From Zygnema cylindricum (taxonomy: Eukaryota > Streptophyta > Zygnematophyceae > Zygnematales > Zygnemataceae), in assembly GCA_037447655.1 (NCBI GenBank), contig JBBHKE010002222.1:28229-38694 (forward strand): a DNA stretch of 10,466 nucleotides, read 5' to 3'. Position numbers and translations under genes: made by a program. Within the stretch, counting starts at the first letter, position 1; each line of letters opens with the position of its first letter. Positions 6,857-10,466 of this stretch are shown piece by piece. The notes beneath the pieces are model-generated. The model worked only from the letters and a program-made list of their open reading frames with translations, was not told where the DNA came from and did no database searches.

Positions 6857-6878
6857 GCCGTACAGATAAATGTACGGC
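6857..6878. repeat. 8-base-stem hairpin
   Basis: GCCGTACA and TGTACGGC are perfect reverse complements around a 6-base loop, GATAAA. The hairpin follows directly after hAT-like copy 3. No downstream T-run supports a terminator role. Confidence 0.75.
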
Positions 6879-7063
6879 CTGTACACTCAACTGTACGTCT
6901 TATTCCCCGGACGCGCGGCGGACCCCCTTCCTCCCGGTTTCAGTAAGAAATTGCAATATTTCCTTCATTATTCCTAATTTAACGGGGTTTTATTTGGGTT
7001 CCTATAGTTAGGCAATACAGGTACCTTTGTGAGAGAGCGACGATGGCGCGAACCGAAAGTAAG

Positions 7064-7282
7064 GTCGCACAATTCACGCGACGAAATCGCAGCCGCAGAA
7101 TTAAACATCGAATGATTGAAATTGGTCAAGCGACGACAAATTCATCACGCGATGCTTCGCGAAAGAAAAATACGATCGCACATTTCAAGCGACGCAATCG
7201 CGACCACAAGTTCAAGTATCGAACGATCGAAACTTGTCGAGCGACGACAAATTCATCACGCGACGCTTCACGAACGAAAACT
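7064..7282 (+). repeat. Two tandem repeats of about 111 bases
   Basis: Unit 1 (7064-7174) and unit 2 (7175-7282) share order and long identical stretches, for example CGACGACAAATTCATCACGC. Unit 2 is three bases shorter. In the 7043 frame they read VAQFTRRNRS...ATTNSSRDASR and IAHFKRRNRD...ATTNSSRDASR. A partial third unit may begin near 7286. Confidence 0.85.
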
Positions 7283-7313
7283 TGATCATGCGACAATTTG
7301 GGACATTGAAATT

Positions 7314-7361
7314 GGTTCGCTTCGCGACAGTGAAATCGGTTCACTTCGCGACAGTGAAATC
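7314..7361 (+). repeat. Two tandem 24-base repeats
   Basis: GGTTCGCTTCGCGACAGTGA and the following four bases (7314-7337) are repeated at 7338-7361 with a single G-to-A change. The unit is eight codons long. Confidence 0.9.
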
Positions 7362-7668
7362 GACGGTTGTGATTCACCGAAAATTACGCGAATCCTGGAT
7401 TGTGAGAATCACACGAACAACAAGGATTACACGTCATGTAATCCAACTAAGGAGTCAGTAACAAAGGACAAGGTCGCCATTTGCGCAATTCTTTCTACGG
7501 CACATGGCTCATTTCAGTCCACGTACGACGAGAAAAGTTTTCAAGGACCACAGGTGGTCTCAAAAGACAAAATTATCACGCGAAGCAGAATCTTTTAAGT
7601 ACTAACGAAATCTCAAATTCTGCAGATTTCGCAAGGTACAAAAAGTACAGAATTACTTTTCACGCAGG

Positions 7669-7794
7669 TACAGCACCATTAAAGCGCCGATCGCAAATTA
7701 CCGATTCGATGAAATTGAGGAGCACGGCAAATACAGTACCATTAAATCGCCGACAGCATGTTACCGATTCGATGAAATCGAGGAGCGAAGGAAA
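7669..7794 (+). repeat. Two tandem 63-base repeats
   Basis: Units 7669-7731 and 7732-7794 share TACAG-ACCATTAAA, TCGCCGA-like and TTACCGATTCGATGAAAT blocks at the same spacing. In the 7481 frame they give 21-residue repeats, TAPLKRRSQITDSMKLRS and TVPLNRRQHVTDSMKSRS at the same register. A looser CGCCGATATT repeat follows at 7866-7920. Confidence 0.85.
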
Positions 7795-8143
7795 TATCGA
7801 CACGAGCTCGAGTGGGAGTGTTGATTTTAAGCGATCTCGGACATTATTATTAACGGATATCAGAGCGCCGATATTATGTACGGAAATCGAATCGCCGATA
7901 TTGTACGGACGGCAAGATCGAATCGTACGGAATCGAGTGACGATTCCACAACAGACATTTTCGGCGGAAATTCTAACGCATATTTGGGAGCGGCCACCGA
8001 CGGCTGAGATCACCTATTTCGGCGTGTAGTCATTGGACCACACGGTGCACACATTGAGCATTCAGATTGGAGTGCACATGTACAATTAGCAAGCATTCCA
8101 CAAGAAGAGATCATCTCTCTCAGAACAACCTTTCATAGCAATT

Positions 8144-8474
8144 TGTTAGGCAATGATGTGCAACAGTTTTATTCATAGAAAACATCATTTGCATAGAGAG
8201 ATCACAAATATCATAGAGATTAGACATTTCAGATAATAGGAGGAAAATCCAGCTTTTATTTAGATAGGGAAATGTCCAAGAGACAACTGTAATTTCTACC
8301 TTTTATAATTCCATTTAAAGCTGCCTAAACCTGCCTCATCTATTGTCTACATCTAATTTTACTCCCGTCTCTAACCCTTTGTGAGCCACATACCGGCACC
8401 CGTTCTAGTGTATGTTCTAGGCATTTCTACTTTAGCCCTCGACCAAGGGCTAAGGTGAGCACCTAAAACTAAGA
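8144..8474 (+). repeat. Putative 5' LTR of the Copia-like element
   Basis: The right limit is set by the primer-binding site at 8475. The left limit is a candidate TGTTAG start at 8144, nearly matching an inverted CTAAGA at the right end (the exact inverse would be CTAACA). An alternative TGTAG start at 8026 is possible. A TATA-like TATAATT lies at 8304-8310, and a strong hairpin at 8432-8453 would sit in the R/U5 part. With only one LTR in view, this cannot be proven here. Confidence 0.35.
8432..8453 (+). promoter_or_regulatory. Strong hairpin just upstream of the primer-binding site
   Basis: TTAGCCCT and AGGGCTAA form a perfect 8-base-pair stem around the loop CGACCA. It ends 21 bases before the primer-binding site. 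In the element's RNA it would lie in the 5' leader, where stem-loops can affect priming, packaging or 3' end formation. The role is inference. Confidence 0.6.
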
Positions 8475-8488
8475 GGTTATGGGCCCAC
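8475..8488 (+). promoter_or_regulatory. Half-tRNA(iMet) primer-binding site
   Basis: GGTTATGGGCCCAC is exactly complementary to the 5' part of the initiator tRNA-Met anticodon stem-loop of plants (GTGGGCCCATAACC). Thirteen of the 14 bases also fit the animal version. Drosophila copia is known to prime from such an internally cut tRNA half, with a binding site starting GGTTATGGGCCCA. The usual plant Copia site, complementary to the tRNA 3' end, is absent here. Its position directly before gag supports the call. Confidence 0.8.
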
Positions 8489-8493
8489 TCTAA

Positions 8494-9213
8494 GTGGTGC
8501 CCCGTGTGTCTTCAAGGTCCCTAAAGTGGAGGAGTCGAGGGCAGGCGAATCTGAGCAGTGAGTCCACAGCGACGTCACCATCGATACCTGCAAGAGGTGC
8601 AAAGGCAGCAAAGAGAAAACCTGATCAGAACGGTTTCATCGGAAACCAGGCCTCTCAGACAGAAGACCAAACATTTTGTTAATGGGAGATCATGAGGGAA
8701 GATGTCAACAATACGACATGGTCAAAGAGGATGAAGGAGACGACATGGAAAGCTAAAAAGAGCTCACGAAGTGCGATGGACGACCACAACTCAGTCAGAA
8801 GCGCAGAGGAGCAGATTACACCCACATGGTCTAAGAAGACCGAGCTAACCAAGAATATTCTTCAAACATCCCACAAAGATGGAACACCCATCGAATCATA
8901 CATCACTCACTATTCCAACCTACTAGACCAAGCAAAGTCAACAAACATAATCATTTCAATGGCCACGAAGATTTGTTGGTTGATTCTCTCTCTACCAAAG
9001 CAGTTCGCTCATGTCCTTACCTGGTTCGAGGAGCAGAACACGACACACTGGGATTGGAACGAAGTGGTGGAGTTGATGCTAGATATTGAATCCAATACAG
9101 CAAATGTGTCCAAAGTCGACACACTATCTGATGGCTCCAACAGTTCACTTGCAAGTAAGACAAAAAGAGAAGACACGGTGAGTCAATCACATTCAGGTAA
9201 CAATGACAAGTAG
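8494..9213 (+). pseudogene. gag: Copia-type gag remnant
   Basis: One frame is open from 8494 to the TAG at 9211-9213, except for a TAA at 8680-8682. After that stop, an ATG at 8692 opens 173 residues. Features resembling Copia gag (UBN2/Retrotran_gag type): NNTTWSKRM at about 6-14, HKDGTPIESY at 61-70, YSNLLDQ at 74-80, SLPKQF at 100-105 and WNEVVELMLDIES at 122-134. Gag forms the virus-like particle around element RNA. The N-terminal part is shorter and less canonical than usual. No intact Cys-Cys-His-Cys zinc knuckle follows. A frame change near 9203-9213 leads into the next open stretch. Confidence 0.7.
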
Positions 9214-10466
9214 GAGGAGACTCGCACCGAATACAAGGAGGAGTCTAAATTCATGCAGGTACAAAGTGGCCCGCACAAAGAGAGTGGAGACAGCCAAGGT
9301 GATAAGCAAGGCAAATCCAAAAATCAGTAAGAAACTGCAACAATCAAAGGCAGCTGCAACACTCTCCTCAAAACAGATCACGACATATCCAGGAGGAATT
9401 GCTAACCGAGCAATGGGTGCAAAAATTCGCCAACAGGTTGCAAAAGGAAAGCATAACATCTCTGGCAGCGAAGCCACAATGACAGACGGCTCTAATCGAG
9501 GCAAATAGGTGCAACCGACAAATCTGCAAGAATATAGCGAAAAAATCAGCACCAAACAAGAACTGATGGACAAGGAGGCAAGGCATTTCAAAGAAAAACT
9601 GAAACGGCACACACTCAGTCATCTGACAAGGAGCAGAAAATCAGATTTCATGCTTATGATTAACAATCCGCAGGTATTTCAAAACACTACAAGAGATCAA
9701 AAAAGTAGGAGGGACAAGTAAAGAGGAGAGAGTGGGAGATACTCACGTGGGGTTAGTCGAGAGATCAGCGACGTGCAGATCCGCCGATTTCAAGTGCCAC
9801 AAAATGATCTGACCTCTCAGACTCCACCTCCACACTCAAATTCCGGCACGGAATCAAGCCTCACGAGCGGATATGAACTCAATGACCTGTCACAAGGAAA
9901 GTCAAGCCAAAGTAAAAAAAAATCCAACAAAAGAACAAAAAAATCCAAAACAGACAACGGACAAATTGACACAAGAGGTGAAGATGGAAGTCACACATAT
10001 GGAGTTAGATTTCAAAAAAAAAACACAGCACGGATTCTCACAAAAATTAGCGTGGACACTCACTAGCCAGTTGGCACAGAAGTCTGCGAAAACGTGGTAA
10101 GCATGTGGAAGCATAGGAAGAGTTGTAGCCATGAGGCTACAGCTGCAGGTCATGCGACAATGGGGAGAAGCATCGACCAAAGCAAAAACGACAATCTGCA
10201 AGACGAAAACCGACAAGGAGGTAAAATGAAAAGTCCAGCCAAAAAGGTATTACAAGTTAGCACATGGAGGGGCAAAGAGGGAGCAAAGGGAGTCAGGGTG
10301 CAAATGTCAACAAGCATGACATATATAACAGAAACCAAAGGTCTAGATGCTAACAAGCTCATTATCATCATTAAAGGTAGCAATTGGAGCACAGAGGAGA
10401 GCAACAAAGTAAGGAAGTCGAATCCTCACCAAAGATGGAAACGTAGACAAAACGTTCCACAAATCA
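9203..10466 (+). pseudogene. Cryptic, mostly open frame downstream of gag
   Basis: A single frame runs from 9203 to the window edge, about 421 codons, with only three stops: TAG 9506-9508, TAA 9719-9721 and TAG 10064-10066. The frame that continues from gag has more than twenty stops over the same stretch by my reading. The last open part (10067 onward, first ATG 10103) is still open at the edge. The product would be basic and rich in Lys, Ser, Thr, Asn and Gln, with a Lys-rich segment near 9900-9960. A lone Cys codon at 9254-9256, followed by RYKVARTKR, may be the worn start of a zinc knuckle. No protease, integrase or RT motif is seen. It could be a gag extension, an accessory frame, or pol too decayed to recognise. 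Confidence 0.45.

Larger units (their letters stand above)
7016..8029 (+). other. CGA-rich degenerate repeat block with doubtful frames
   Basis: About 1 kb is enriched in ATCG, GCGA and GAAATCG words and carries three sets of tandem repeats. Open frames include 7043-7285 (ATG in a good eukaryotic context, A at -3 and G at +4; a basic 80-residue peptide made of two repeats), one at 7116-7598, and 7481-8029 (182 residues, no ATG at its start). None resembles a known family. The repeat units of 111, 24 and 63 bases are all multiples of three, which keeps frames open by copying. This could be a decayed repetitive gene, but a non-coding satellite-like block is more likely. Confidence 0.4.
8144..10466 (+). 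mobile_element. Decayed Copia-type LTR retrotransposon, 5' part
   Basis: The order is a putative LTR, a half-tRNA primer-binding site (8475-8488), a broken gag with a Copia-type domain (8494-9213), then a long cryptic frame to the window edge. The plus strand from 8690 on is A-rich and T-poor, as is common in LTR-element interiors. No protease, integrase or reverse transcriptase motif is visible before the edge. The element is therefore either unusually long in gag, non-autonomous, or has pol further right. The 3' LTR is outside the window, so the boundaries are inferred. Confidence 0.65.

Noticed and set aside
7064-7794. CRISPR-like array
   Set aside because: The repeats are tandem units without spacers, of three different lengths, in eukaryote-like DNA.
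7660-8013. Minus-strand frame of 117 residues with internal repeats
   Set aside because: It mirrors the 63-base tandem repeats. No start context, family resemblance or other support.
8026-8351. TGTAG...CTACA interval as the whole LTR
   Set aside because: The ends are inverted, but no primer-binding site follows directly at 8352 and the half-tRNA site is over 120 bases away. Kept only as an alternative LTR start.
8491-8510. TGGTGCCCCGTGTG as a conventional 3'-end tRNA primer-binding site
   Set aside because: It begins TGG, but the following bases do not pair with a plausible acceptor stem, T-stem and T-loop. The upstream half-tRNA match is far better.
9193-9612. Minus-strand hydrophobic frame of 139 residues, like a membrane protein
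   Set aside because: It is antisense to the T-poor, A-rich gag-downstream region. T-rich complement codons give Leu/Phe/Ser/Cys-rich peptide without being a gene.
9902-10216. Minus-strand Cys/Val/Phe-rich frame of 104 residues
   Set aside because: Same antisense composition effect as above.

Overview
This window looks like intergenic, repeat-dense nuclear DNA of a large eukaryotic genome. I see no intact protein-coding gene, no rRNA or tRNA gene, no operon structure and no CRISPR array. The best clue to the organism is a 14-base retrotransposon primer-binding site (8475-8488). It is complementary to the anticodon stem-loop of initiator tRNA-Met, and its last base fits the plant form better than the animal form. 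With the heavy GA/CT microsatellite load and the types of mobile element, this points to the green-plant lineage, possibly a charophyte alga such as Chara or a bryophyte-grade plant. The species is inference only.

Layout. (1) 1-2200: alternating strand-asymmetric simple sequence. Purine-rich (GA) tracts lie at 1-178, 1020-1312 and 1803-2090, and pyrimidine-rich (CT) tracts at 870-1018 and 1600-1800, with A-rich or AT-rich filler between. The first and last GA tracts end in the same A-rich tail of about 110 bases, a direct repeat with a 1909-base offset. (2) 2427-3900: a complete insertion of a 5'-truncated, decayed LINE (non-LTR retrotransposon) on the minus strand, bounded by a perfect 13-base target-site duplication. 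(3) 3901-4585: no recognised gene. (4) 4586-5434: a non-autonomous hAT-like DNA transposon with short terminal inverted repeats, a 7/8-matching 8-base target duplication and many CGATATATCG palindromes. Two further fragments of the same family start at 5620 and 6678. (5) 7016-8030: a CGA-rich block of degenerate tandem repeats (units of 111, 24 and 63 bases) with short open frames of doubtful coding value. (6) About 8144-10466: the 5' part of a decayed Copia-type LTR retrotransposon on the plus strand: putative LTR, half-tRNA primer-binding site, broken gag, then about 420 codons of an unusually open but unrecognised frame that runs off the right edge.

The parts do not form a pathway. They are independent, mostly dead mobile elements and simple repeats. 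The points most worth following are the half-tRNA priming site, the cryptic downstream frame of the Copia-like element, the family of palindrome-rich hAT-like elements, and the cleanly bounded LINE insertion.
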